In this document: positions 15,288 through 23,002 of the stretch, piece by piece
How positions within the stretch are numbered: the stretch's first letter is position 1
Layout of the letters: every line of letters begins with the position of its first letter
Source: an uncultured Ruminococcus sp.
Lineage (GTDB): Bacteria; Bacillota; Clostridia; Oscillospirales; CAG-272
DNA: 23,002 nucleotides
Direction of reading: 5' to 3'
NCBI GenBank assembly: GCA_900551005.1
Contig: URUL01000024.1
Location: 1 to 23,002, forward strand
Notes under the pieces: model-generated
Seen by the model: only the letters and a program-made list of their open reading frames with translations
Told to the model about the DNA's origin: nothing
Databases searched by the model: none
Position numbers and translations under genes: made by a program

Positions 15288-16816
15288 GAATGGCGTCTCC
15301 TTATCCATACCGTAACACCCACTGCGGCTACGGCAAGATGAAGCACTGCTACGAAGATGATCGTCCATGTATTAGCCTGAGCCGTGGTAGAGCTGAGCGA
15401 ATTGCTGTCAAACGATTTATACTGAATATCTCCGAAGGTCGCCTTTGATGTCCACATAAGCTCGAGCACGCTGTACATGATGCTCTCGTTTGCACTGCTG
15501 CCGTATGAAAGGAAATCGGTAGAGCCGAGTACCAGCACATAAGAAATGTTTCCGTCGTCATTGAGATCCCAGTCTGCCAAGCCGATAGCGGCAAGAACGG
15601 CATTGCCCGTGCTCTGCTTATCATCGGAGAGGCGTGTCACCGCGGTGGAATAAGAGAGCAGAAGCGGGAAAACGCCCTGACTTCCGAGACCGCCGACGAG
15701 AGACAGCCCACTCGAATCGACCGTCATTGCGCGGGGTGAATGGAATACCACGTGTGCTGTGGAATTGGAGCCTACGGCACGCTCCACGATCTGCTTCGGT
15801 ACATTTTCCGTCGTCTGTGAGCTATCCGCCATGACGGAAACGCCACCCGACGCCGATGCGGAATGTGTCGGATCGGAAACAGAGCCGCTCATCATGATGC
15901 CCCATTCGGAGAGCAGTCCGTTGAGCACGGGGAGCTGCGTCGTGGCGGCACCTTCGGTAACGATGAGGTGACCGAAGTTCTTCTTTAAAAATTTGTCTAT
16001 TTTCTGCTTCTCGTTTACGAGGCTCATATCCTCTGCCGTCGGAGAAAGCAGATCGAATACAGGAGCATTGATCAGAATGATATCATTGTTTCTGTTTTCA
16101 TTTTCCTCTACGGGGAAATTCTCCAGCGCAAGATTTATTTCACGAACTTCATAGCCTGCCGTGGTAAAGAGCTCTTCCCATTCGGAAGCCTGCTCGAGCG
16201 AAGGCTCGCCATGACCCTGAAGATAATAGACAACCGGCTTCTCGGATTTATTGAGTATCTGCGAAACAGCGGAAAGGATTCTCGCCTCCGCATCATAGCC
16301 GATGACATTCTTCTCTGAATTCTTCTTGAAGAATGCGCCGAGCTGATACTTCTTCGTGGGCGCGGTGAGTATCGGATTTCCGTCCTTGTCCGCCAGCTCG
16401 AAAACGACGTCGTTTGTATAAACAGTATCGTATTCCGTGAGCTGATATCTGGATATCTCTTCCTTCTCGCGGACGGAGTTTATGCCCTTTACATGGATTT
16501 TGTCACAGTAAGCCTCTACCTGCTTTAAGGTCTTGTAAACATAGCCTGCCTCGGTCGATGACGCGGCAAATCTGTCCTCCTCGCTCATGAGCACGATGTT
16601 TACGGATGTATTTTCGTCGGTATCGGCAACGAGCGAGTCAAGCACGCTCTTGAATTCATCGGAGATGGAATAGATGCCCGCTGAGGTAAGGTCAGTATAC
16701 CAGTTGAACTTAGAGGAGAGCGCCGTAAAGATGACGTTTATCACGACGACGATGGCGATGAATGCTGCCGTGAAAGCGACAGCCGTGCCGCCGTATTTCA
16801 GATTCTTGTTTTTCAT
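15284..16816 (-). CDS. GldG-like ABC transporter auxiliary protein
   Basis: Auxiliary subunit of an ABC-2 transporter, related to GldG of Bacteroidota gliding systems (ABC_transp_aux family). The 510-aa product has an N-terminal helix (about 10-33), then the characteristic FNWYTDLTSAGIYSISDEF at 37-55, a long extracytoplasmic domain with YYLQGHGEPSLE at 197-208 and DIILINAPVFDLLSP, and a second helix near the C-terminus (about 484-503) ending in RRRHS. I chose ATG at 16816, about nine bases after GAAAGGA; ATG at 16852, overlapping the permease stop, is also possible. Nothing here suggests gliding, and Gram-positive bacteria carry such modules with unknown substrates. Confidence 0.85.
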   Translation of the reverse strand: MKNKNLKYGGTAVAFTAAFIAIVVVINVIFTALSSKFNWYTDLTSAGIYSISDEFKSVLDSLVADTDENTSVNIVLMSEEDRFAASSTEAGYVYKTLKQVEAYCDKIHVKGINSVREKEEISRYQLTEYDTVYTNDVVFELADKDGNPILTAPTKKYQLGAFFKKNSEKNVIGYDAEARILSAVSQILNKSEKPVVYYLQGHGEPSLEQASEWEELFTTAGYEVREINLALENFPVEENENRNNDIILINAPVFDLLSPTAEDMSLVNEKQKIDKFLKKNFGHLIVTEGAATTQLPVLNGLLSEWGIMMSGSVSDPTHSASASGGVSVMADSSQTTENVPKQIVERAVGSNSTAHVVFHSPRAMTVDSSGLSLVGGLGSQGVFPLLLSYSTAVTRLSDDKQSTGNAVLAAIGLADWDLNDDGNISYVLVLGSTDFLSYGSSANESIMYSVLELMWTSKATFGDIQYKSFDSNSLSSTTAQANTWTIIFVAVLHLAVAAVGVTVWIRRRHS

Positions 16817-16851
16817 ATCTGCATTTTCCTTTCTTTCTCGCTTTGCAGGCA

Positions 16852-17562
16852 TCAAGCCCAACGGCGCTTTTCAAATACTCTTACCGCAAGGAAGAGGAAT
16901 ACGCCGGTAAACGAGATATAGTAAAGCAGTGCCGCATAGTTAAAGACGCCCGCCGAAAAATCCGAATATCTCGAAGCAAATGAAATTCCGGAAAGGATCT
17001 TGCGGATAAATTCGGAATTGATATAGGTATTGAGCTGGTCTATGAACTGGAGGAAGATGATCGAAGCGATCGTTCCGAGCGCCGCGATAAACTGATTTTC
17101 GGTTGTCGCCGAAATGAAAACGCCTATCGCTATAAACGCACTGCCCATGAGCAGCATGGCGAAAACGCTTCCCGCATATGCCGCGAGATTCGGCGTGCCG
17201 TATGCGGCGAGAGGAATATAATAAAGCACGGAGGCGAAAACAAAGGTTCCTCCGAAAAGGATGAATGCCGCGAGATACTTGGCAAAAACGATGCCGAAAA
17301 GCGTGACAGGTGCCGTCAGGATAAGCTGATCCGTTTTCATCTTGCGCTCTTCGCTTATCAGCTTCATTGTGAGCAGCGGAATGATAAGAATAAAGAGAAG
17401 GAGCATAGTTGAAAAATACGCTGTAAGACTCGCGCTCTCTCCGAGCTGAACCGTATAGTTTGTGAAGAAGAAGCCGCCCACGGCGAGAAGAAGCGCGACA
17501 AATATATAGCCTACGGGCGATGTGAAATACGAATGTAATTCTCTTTTTAAAATAGCCGTCAT
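16852..17562 (-). CDS. ABC-2 type transporter permease (GldF-like)
   Basis: Membrane subunit of the ABC transporter (236 aa, the short six-helix ABC-2 form). It begins MTAILKRELHSYFTSPVGYIF, the usual cytoplasmic interface helix of this family, and shows helices near 15-35, 50-70, 98-120, 130-150, 160-180 and 205-228. The segment RKMKTDQLILTAPVT between helices 2 and 3 fits the coupling region that contacts the ATPase. Ribosome site AAGGAGG is strong. It starts 14 nt after the ATPase stop. It likely forms a homodimer with the ATPase bound inside and the two large anchored proteins outside. Confidence 0.9.
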   Translation of the reverse strand: MTAILKRELHSYFTSPVGYIFVALLLAVGGFFFTNYTVQLGESASLTAYFSTMLLLFILIIPLLTMKLISEERKMKTDQLILTAPVTLFGIVFAKYLAAFILFGGTFVFASVLYYIPLAAYGTPNLAAYAGSVFAMLLMGSAFIAIGVFISATTENQFIAALGTIASIIFLQFIDQLNTYINSEFIRKILSGISFASRYSDFSAGVFNYAALLYYISFTGVFLFLAVRVFEKRRWA

Positions 17563-17576
17563 TTTGATTTTCCTCC

Positions 17577-18527
17577 TTATCTGCGTGCCTCGGCAGACTT
17601 GTCCTCATCCACGACCGTGATGAAGAGGTCTTCTATGGTTGCGCCGAGCTGTTCCATGGAAAGTATCGGCCATGAGTTCTGCGCCAATGCATAGAATACG
17701 GGGCGGCGGATGTCCACCTTTTCTTCGCCCTCCACGACATATGAATTGGTGCCGTCGTCATACGTCGCCGCCATCTTGTCATAGCGAACGCCGTTTATCC
17801 TCTTAAGCGTCGAAAGCACGGAGCCGGAGGGTCCATCCACACGGACCGATATTTTGCGGCTCTTTATGACATTCTCTATATTTTCCGTCTTTTCGTCGGC
17901 AACTATCTTGCCTTCATAGATAATGATGCTACGGTCGCATATGGTCTTTACCTCGGAGAGTATATGCGTGCTGAGAATGACCGTATGCTTTTTCCCGAGG
18001 CTGGAAATGAGAATGCGTATATCGATGATCTGCTTGGGATCGAGCCCGTTTGTCGGCTCGTCGAAAATGACGACCTCGGGATTTCCGACGATAGCTCCCG
18101 CGATACCGACTCTCTGCTTGTAGCCCTTCGAGAGGTTCTTGATCATACGGTTCTTGACATCAGCTATCTTGACGACCTCGCATATCTCATCGAGATGCTC
18201 TTTCTTATTGAGCGTGCATTTTTTCAGGTCATAGATAAAGCCGAGATACTCATACGGAGTCATTTCCATATAGAGCGGCGGCTGCTCGGGCAGAAAACCG
18301 ATCTTTTTCTTTACCTCCATCGGATGCTCGAGTATATCCATGCCGTCTATCATGGCTTTGCCCGATGTTGATGAAAGATAGCCGGTGAGTATATTCATCG
18401 TGGTTGTTTTTCCCGCGCCGTTCGGACCGAGAAAACCGACTATCTCGCCCGGATGAACCTCAAAGCTGATATCGTTTACGGCATATCTGTCGCCGTATTT
18501 TTTTACGAGATGCTCAATTTTTATCAT
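17577..18527 (-). CDS. ABC transporter ATP-binding protein (GldA/NatA-like)
   Basis: Cytoplasmic ATPase subunit (316 aa). Walker A GPNGAGKT at 34-41, Q-loop Gln82 in LPEQPPLY, signature LSKGYKQ at 132-138, Walker B VVIFDEP at 152-158 and switch His188 in THILS are all present, so it should be active. A C-terminal extension of about 100 residues (about 215-316) is typical of exporters in this subgroup, such as GldA and the DrrA/NatA set. The ribosome site GGAGGAAAT precedes the ATG. Only 37 nt, with no terminator, separate it from the upstream lipid kinase gene. Confidence 0.95.
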   Translation of the reverse strand: MIKIEHLVKKYGDRYAVNDISFEVHPGEIVGFLGPNGAGKTTTMNILTGYLSSTSGKAMIDGMDILEHPMEVKKKIGFLPEQPPLYMEMTPYEYLGFIYDLKKCTLNKKEHLDEICEVVKIADVKNRMIKNLSKGYKQRVGIAGAIVGNPEVVIFDEPTNGLDPKQIIDIRILISSLGKKHTVILSTHILSEVKTICDRSIIIYEGKIVADEKTENIENVIKSRKISVRVDGPSGSVLSTLKRINGVRYDKMAATYDDGTNSYVVEGEEKVDIRRPVFYALAQNSWPILSMEQLGATIEDLFITVVDEDKSAEARR

Positions 18528-18564
18528 ATTTCCTCCGCATTTGGTTTAATTCCGCTTTAATTTA

Positions 18565-19452
18565 TTATTCTATTATGTTTATGCCGTTCGGCACATCGGT
18601 GATGGAGACTTTCGCATAGCTTCCGCCGTATTCTCCGTCTGCCGTAAAGGGGACTTCTTCATCGAAAACGATGTCAGCCTTCTCGGCTTTCAGCCGCACG
18701 ACCATCGGCGATTCCGCCATCGTCAAAAGCCCTGTCACGGCGCTTTGCAGCTCTGCGGCAGTTTTAGGATATCTGACGAGTGTGACATCCAGCATTCCGT
18801 CACGAAGACGATCCATTTCATTATCACCGAAAAATCTTATGCCGCCAACCGTCTTGGAATTTGAAAACATTCCGTATATAAATTCGCCCGATATCTCGGT
18901 ATCGGCTGTTTTTATCGTCATTTTGTAAGGCTTCAGCTCAGCGAGGCTCTTTGCCGCCTCGGCAACATACGCCATCCTTCCGAAAGATGCCTTCTTGGAC
19001 TGAGCCGTCTGATAAGATACCGCCGTAAACGCACCGAAAGCCGCAACATAAGAGAAATATTTGTCGCCTATCTTGCCGACATCGTATTTATGTGCCTCGC
19101 CCTGCGCTATCTTATCTATCGCCATCTTGATATTTTTCGGGATTCCGTGACTGCTTGCGAAATCGTTTACCGTGCCTGTCGGTATATAACCGAGATCTGC
19201 CCCGCTACCCGTTATCAGAAGCCCATTGAGAGCTTCATTGAGCGTTCCGTCGCCTCCGCAGCAGACCACGGCATCGTAGCCGCCGACATATTCGCACACC
19301 GCACGTATAATATCTCCGGTACATTTCGAGAAATAGACAGTTATCAACGGATATTTCGCAGAGAGTATATTTATTATATCATATACCCAGCGGCGAGCCG
19401 CACCGTCGCCCGAATTGGGATTTATTATCAGGAGCAGTTTCTTTTCGGACAT
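18565..19452 (-). CDS. YegS/DagK-type lipid kinase
   Basis: Diacylglycerol-kinase-like enzyme of the DagK/YegS/BmrU family (295 aa), which phosphorylates a lipid headgroup such as diacylglycerol using ATP. The catalytic nucleotide-binding domain starts LLLIINPNSGDGAARR, with GGDGT at 66-70, LNEALNGL and PTGTVNDFA at 91-99. The C-terminal beta-sandwich contains GEFIYGMFSNSKTVGG and DGMLDVTLV. I chose ATG at 19452, ten bases after GGAGG, since the longer start at 19536 would run across the promoter region. It probably begins the five-gene unit ending at 13128. DagK recycles diacylglycerol formed in wall polymer synthesis in Bacillota, but whether this copy does so is not shown. Confidence 0.9.
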   Translation of the reverse strand: MSEKKLLLIINPNSGDGAARRWVYDIINILSAKYPLITVYFSKCTGDIIRAVCEYVGGYDAVVCCGGDGTLNEALNGLLITGSGADLGYIPTGTVNDFASSHGIPKNIKMAIDKIAQGEAHKYDVGKIGDKYFSYVAAFGAFTAVSYQTAQSKKASFGRMAYVAEAAKSLAELKPYKMTIKTADTEISGEFIYGMFSNSKTVGGIRFFGDNEMDRLRDGMLDVTLVRYPKTAAELQSAVTGLLTMAESPMVVRLKAEKADIVFDEEVPFTADGEYGGSYAKVSITDVPNGINIIE

Positions 19453-19515
19453 AGGTCTTAAGCCTCCTCGATATTCCGCAAAAGGAAAAATACACCCATT
19501 TTCAATATATTTTAT

Positions 19516-19544
19516 ATTATACAGTAAAAGCAACAAAAAATCAA
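19516..19544 (-). promoter_or_regulatory. Vegetative promoter of the lipid kinase/ABC operon
   Basis: On the minus strand: TTGATT (19539-19544), a 17-nt spacer, then a perfect TATAAT (19516-19521), about 64 nt before the ATG at 19452. This supports the shorter start for the kinase, since an upstream start at 19536 would lie inside the promoter. Confidence 0.85.
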
Positions 19545-19605
19545 GTGCAAAAGTCCGATATTTCGGTGAAATACGAACGAATATGTAAATAAATTAATAA
19601 TAATA

Positions 19606-19634
19606 TTGCAATATTTTTTCACTCGTGTTATACT
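19606..19634 (+). promoter_or_regulatory. Vegetative promoter of the MATE gene
   Basis: TTGCAA (19606-19611), 17 nt, then TATACT (19629-19634) with an extended TGT just before it. The ATG at 19702 lies 67 nt downstream. Divergent from the kinase promoter, with about 60 nt between the two -35 elements. Confidence 0.85.
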
Positions 19635-19701
19635 GTCTTTCAGTCTGCCGCAAAAAATATCGCAGAACACAAAGCATCACAAGCAAACGGAGAAAAACAT
19701 C

Positions 19702-21111
19702 ATGGCTGAACATACAAAGAATAAATCACAGAGCTTCCGCTTGCCGAAGGGCTTCTACAAAACAGCCTTTTCGCTTGCCATACCGATAGCTCTTCAGAAT
19801 CTGCTCACCTCGAGCGGTGCTCTCGTGGATACGATGATGGTCGTCGGGCTCGGCAATACCAAGCTCTCGGCAATAGGACTCGCCGGCAGACTCATGTTTC
19901 TCTTCAATGTGGCATGCTTCGGCTTCTGCTCAGGCGGGGCAACTATGTTTTCGCAATACTGGGGCGCAGGCGACAAGAAAAATATACATAAGACCTTTTG
20001 TACGGCGCTATGCGCGATCATGTCCTTCGCCGTCATTTTTGCGCTCGCCATGTTCTTTGCACCGTCGCTTCTCATGCGCATATTCACGAGTGATACCGCA
20101 AAAATAGCTCTCGGCGCGGAATGTGTGAAGATATATTCCCTCGCCATAGTTTTCATAGCATTCTCGCAGATAGGCTGTGCGGCGCTCCGCGCAACGGAAA
20201 AGGTTGCGGCACCGCTCATCACCTCCACCGTATCCGTCTTTGTAAATACATTTTTGAATTACTTCCTTATCAACGGAAAATGTGGTCTGCCGCGTCTGGA
20301 GCTGCGCGGTGCCGCCATCGCCACCGTTATCAGCTCTGCCATTCAGGCAATAGCCGTTCTGCTTTTTATCATACTGACGGACAATGCGATAAAGGTAAAG
20401 CTCGAGGATTTCCGCTCGCTCTCGAGAGAATTTTTCATGAAATATTTTCGCATTGCCTCTCCCGTCATCCTCAATGAAGTCATGTGGGCGGTGGGCACGA
20501 ATATCTATGTTATCATTCTCGCAAGCATGGGCGATGAAAATTATGCAGGATACACGATATATGAATCGGTACAGCAGCTTCTCTTTGTATTTTTCGTCGG
20601 GCTTTGCCATTCCTGTGCCATCATCGTGGGAAAATATGTCGGAGACGGCAAGCATAAAGAAGCCTTTGCCGCGGCAAAGCGTTTTCTTATCATGGTACCG
20701 CTCGTCGGACTGCTCATGGGTGTGATCATCACCTTCGTCCGCGATCCGCTGCTCTCCATCATGCCCATAGAAACAGAAAATGCCCGCGCCGTCGCTTCGT
20801 CGCTTCTCATCATATACGGTTACTGGCTCGTCATACGAATGATCCCGTATACGGCAATATGCGGTATCTTCCGCGCAGGCGGCGATACAAAAATCGGATG
20901 TATCTATGAAATACTCGCCATATATGTGCTCGGCATACCTGCCGCTTATATCTGCCGTGCCGTCGGCTGCCCGTTTGTGCTGACTGTCTTTGCCATTTTC
21001 GTTGCGGAAGATACTGTGAAGGGGATTCTTTGTCTCTATCGGTTTTTCAGCCGAAAATGGATAAAGCAGATAACCGATGCCCCGCCTGAGGAAGAGACTT
21101 TTCCGGAATAA
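19702..21111 (+). CDS. MATE-family multidrug or toxin exporter
   Basis: Membrane exporter of the MATE family (469 aa, normal length), which expels organic cations or toxins using a sodium or proton gradient. Twelve hydrophobic helices are spread over about 14-450. Family-like segments are LAIPIALQNLLTSSGALVDTMMVVGLG near the start, FNVACFGFCSGGATMFSQYWGAGD, a matching region in the second half (PVILNEVMWAVGTNIYVIILASMG), and IFRAGGDTKIG near the C-terminal end. The ATG at 19702 follows GGAGAAAAAC; an in-frame TTG at 19606 lies inside the promoter and is rejected. A short acidic tail ends the protein. It stands alone between two promoters and a terminator; substrate unknown. Confidence 0.93.
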   Translation: MAEHTKNKSQSFRLPKGFYKTAFSLAIPIALQNLLTSSGALVDTMMVVGLGNTKLSAIGLAGRLMFLFNVACFGFCSGGATMFSQYWGAGDKKNIHKTFCTALCAIMSFAVIFALAMFFAPSLLMRIFTSDTAKIALGAECVKIYSLAIVFIAFSQIGCAALRATEKVAAPLITSTVSVFVNTFLNYFLINGKCGLPRLELRGAAIATVISSAIQAIAVLLFIILTDNAIKVKLEDFRSLSREFFMKYFRIASPVILNEVMWAVGTNIYVIILASMGDENYAGYTIYESVQQLLFVFFVGLCHSCAIIVGKYVGDGKHKEAFAAAKRFLIMVPLVGLLMGVIITFVRDPLLSIMPIETENARAVASSLLIIYGYWLVIRMIPYTAICGIFRAGGDTKIGCIYEILAIYVLGIPAAYICRAVGCPFVLTVFAIFVAEDTVKGILCLYRFFSRKWIKQITDAPPEEETFPE

Positions 21112-21211
21112 GGTTCGCCGCAAAAAAGCCAAGCAAAATAAACACCGGACAAGCAAAAAGCTCTCTCCGTTTTTAGCGACAGCCAAATACTTTCCCGAAA
21201 AACCGAAAAGA

Positions 21212-21243
21212 ACCTCTCTGCAATGCGCAGAGAGGTCTTTTTA
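21212..21243. terminator. Bidirectional terminator between MATE and protease genes
   Basis: ACCTCTCTGC (21212-21221) pairs over 10 bp with GCAGAGAGGT (21227-21236) around an AATGC loop. CTTTTTATTT follows on the plus strand; TTCTTTT follows on the minus strand. It serves the convergent genes ending at 21111 and 21263. Another 100 nt upstream of it holds nothing recognisable. Confidence 0.9.
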
Positions 21244-21262
21244 TTTCTTTGGAAACCACGTA

Positions 21263-23002
21263 TTATTTCTTCTTTTTGATCATAACGAGCGCAACAGCCA
21301 CTACCGCTGCGGCAGCAACTATAACGATGATAACAACCACTACGGTATTGCTCTTCTTTGCGGGAGCGCCGCCGCCCGTCGTGCTTTCTGCCGTTCCCGT
21401 GGTGGCAGAGGTCTCCGCGCTCGATGAGGTGGCTACCGTCTCCTGTGTACCGGAGGTAGTCGTACTTTCAACGCTTCCGCCGTCCCACTTTGCATAGAGT
21501 ATAATCTCGCCTGCCGTAGACACTTCCTCCGAGAAGGAGAACGCATTCGTACATGCCTCATCCGTATACCAGCCGCAGAAAGTCTTGCCTTCCTGCCCCT
21601 CCGGAATCAGCTCCTCGAGCATCTCACCCAGCTTGACACCGAATATCGGCTCCGCTACCGTGGCATTTCTGATAACGATGCTTGCTGCTTCTGCTTCCGC
21701 TTCCCATCTCGGATAGAGCGGAATGTCAACACATTCTTCCTCGATCGTAAGGAAATTATACTTTTCCGTGAGAGCTTCATCCGTATACCAACCGCAGAAA
21801 ACATAGCCATTCTTGTTCATCGTGGGAAGTTTTGACAGATCAAACATTTCACCCTTCTTCACGGTGACACCGAATGAACGCTTTCCTACACCGTTTATAT
21901 AGAAAAGCAGCTTATAGCTTGTTTTCACGATCGGCTTGCCTGAAACCATGGCGTTGCCCGTATTGACTTCCGTGCCGTTTGTACTGACGATTTCAAACTT
22001 ATAGTAATATTTGGTATATTCCTGGAGTCCTGTGACGGAAGCATATACGGTTTTCTTTCCGTCGGCAGAAGCATCAGCTGTTCCGACGACCTTTGTCATA
22101 GCCTCATCGCTGTAAACGGTGAGTTTGCCGCCTGTCACCACGTTATTATTGAAATGAGTGATAATGCCTTCTACTTTGAGCTCGCCTATCGAGGGAGAGG
22201 ATGCGGATATAGCGGAATATGTCGGCTGTTTGGCAGCACCCGTCACCTTGATCCTCATCTCATTGCCCTTGGCATCAAGAATTTCTATCTTGAGATTATA
22301 ATCCTTAGCCTCTTCATCTGTCATTGCCGAATACCATGTATCACTTCCGGCAAACTTATAGTTGCGGCAATCGAAGATATTGTTACCCGTCGTATTGTCC
22401 CATGCCTTTCTGCCGCTCATACCGTTTGAGCAAAGAGGAGTCAGACCGGGTGCATGAGCCGAACCTTTCCAGCAGTTCGGCAATGTCTGGGTTTCCATAA
22501 CTCCTTCGTCCACATGCCATATCTGAATGCCTCTCTCAGCCGGATCGATGGCATCAAAAGAGCTGACGTCTACCGTATATCTGTTCTCTATGAGATAATA
22601 TTCCATCGGATTGTTTGTATTGACTCGGATAATGTTGTAATCGCCCTTCGTGCTCTCGCGCGAATAGAGCGTATATTCGCCATCTTCAGCTATGGTAACG
22701 CCCTGGAAGCCATACCATGTGAGATAGTACGGGTCTATCGCTGCCGGAGCAACGCCCGCCTTGACGCCCTTATTGGCACCGATACCGGAGCCACCGCCCT
22801 GAAGTGCGATTTCACCGGGACCGCCGCACCATGTGTAACCGCTGTAAGTATAAAGGTCATTTGCGCCGAGAACGTGACCGAGCTCATGCGCAATGGAGCC
22901 GAAGGAAAGCGGCTGACCGCTCGACTGCATTTCGCCTACGACGGCATATTTTGCGCCGTCAGAACCGTTCATAACGCGAACGCCGTCAAGCGTAGTATTC
23001 CA
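21263..23002 (-). CDS. M6-like surface metalloprotease, 3' part (runs off the window)
   Basis: Partial protein, 579 residues visible; the frame is still open at the right edge, so the signal peptide and part of the catalytic domain are missing. HELGHVLGAND gives the HExxHxxGxxD zinc site (residues 39-49), followed by YYLIENRYTVDVSSFDAID and RGIQIWHVDEG, which are typical of M6/immune-inhibitor-A-like proteases. A fibronectin-like region (about 270-355) follows, then two InlB-type repeats (about 362-433 and 438-507, each with FCGWYTDEA), a Ser/Thr-rich spacer (about 511-545), one membrane helix (about 552-574) and a KKKK end. No LPxTG motif is seen, so it is a membrane-anchored surface protein rather than sortase-linked. 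Substrate unknown; host or wall protein cleavage is possible. Confidence 0.85.
   Translation of the reverse strand, partial: WNTTLDGVRVMNGSDGAKYAVVGEMQSSGQPLSFGSIAHELGHVLGANDLYTYSGYTWCGGPGEIALQGGGSGIGANKGVKAGVAPAAIDPYYLTWYGFQGVTIAEDGEYTLYSRESTKGDYNIIRVNTNNPMEYYLIENRYTVDVSSFDAIDPAERGIQIWHVDEGVMETQTLPNCWKGSAHAPGLTPLCSNGMSGRKAWDNTTGNNIFDCRNYKFAGSDTWYSAMTDEEAKDYNLKIEILDAKGNEMRIKVTGAAKQPTYSAISASSPSIGELKVEGIITHFNNNVVTGGKLTVYSDEAMTKVVGTADASADGKKTVYASVTGLQEYTKYYYKFEIVSTNGTEVNTGNAMVSGKPIVKTSYKLLFYINGVGKRSFGVTVKKGEMFDLSKLPTMNKNGYVFCGWYTDEALTEKYNFLTIEEECVDIPLYPRWEAEAEAASIVIRNATVAEPIFGVKLGEMLEELIPEGQEGKTFCGWYTDEACTNAFSFSEEVSTAGEIILYAKWDGGSVESTTTSGTQETVATSSSAETSATTGTAESTTGGGAPAKKSNTVVVVIIVIVAAAAVVAVALVMIKKKK

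Noticed and set aside
20008..21186. Long minus-strand open frame of 392 codons
   Set aside because: It is the reverse complement of the MATE gene, charged and low in hydrophobic runs, with no family resemblance. It also starts beyond the MATE stop without a clear ribosome site.
1..23002. tRNA or rRNA genes, insertion sequences, integrases or phage genes
   Set aside because: I found no cloverleaf-like segment, transposase or integrase motif, or phage structural gene in any gap or frame that I read.

Overview
The window looks like a chromosomal segment of a Gram-positive Clostridia-type anaerobe (Bacillota), possibly a gut Oscillospirales or Ruminococcaceae-like lineage. The evidence is vegetative promoters of the TTGACA-17-TATAAT kind, purine-rich Shine-Dalgarno sites before almost every gene, lipobox and membrane-anchored surface proteins carrying BspA-type leucine-rich repeats and InlB-type repeats, an ECF sigma factor with a membrane-anchored partner of the clostridial kind, and a rplI-dnaB-tilS-hpt housekeeping run. 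Species cannot be assigned from the sequence alone.

Layout. (1) 1-172: two near-identical palindromic repeats, then a terminator. (2) 173-5283, minus strand: a compact four-gene operon with an SGNH-like lipoprotein, a 92-residue membrane protein, an MBOAT acyltransferase and a second SGNH-like protein. It is probably a cell-surface O-acylation machine and is the most novel-looking system here. (3) 5448-9387, plus strand: rplI, dnaB, tilS and hpt, ending in a terminator. (4) 9433-10596: a cation diffusion facilitator with a duplicated cytoplasmic domain. (5) 10597-10930: intergenic, with a strong 16-bp hairpin terminator serving both strands. (6) 10931-12329, minus strand: an ECF sigma factor and its probable anti-sigma factor, with a likely self-recognised promoter. 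(7) 12455-13021, minus strand: a sce7726-family nuclease-like gene interrupted by one in-frame TAA. (8) 13091-19544, minus strand: a likely five-gene unit of YegS/DagK-type lipid kinase, ABC ATPase, ABC-2 permease, GldG-like protein and DUF4340 protein. (9) 19606-21111, plus strand: a MATE-family exporter. (10) 21212-23002, minus strand: the 3' part of an M6-like metalloprotease gene that runs off the right edge.

Working together. In the surface operon the MBOAT protein would pass acyl groups across the membrane and the two SGNH proteins would transfer or trim them on an extracytoplasmic polymer; BspA and InlB modules would position the enzymes at the wall. The kinase-ABC unit couples an intracellular lipid-phosphorylation enzyme with a Gld-type ABC transporter that has two large extracytoplasmic subunits; its substrate is unknown. 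The remaining genes are housekeeping or general efflux functions. Functions given for accessory genes come from motifs read by eye, and no database search was run.
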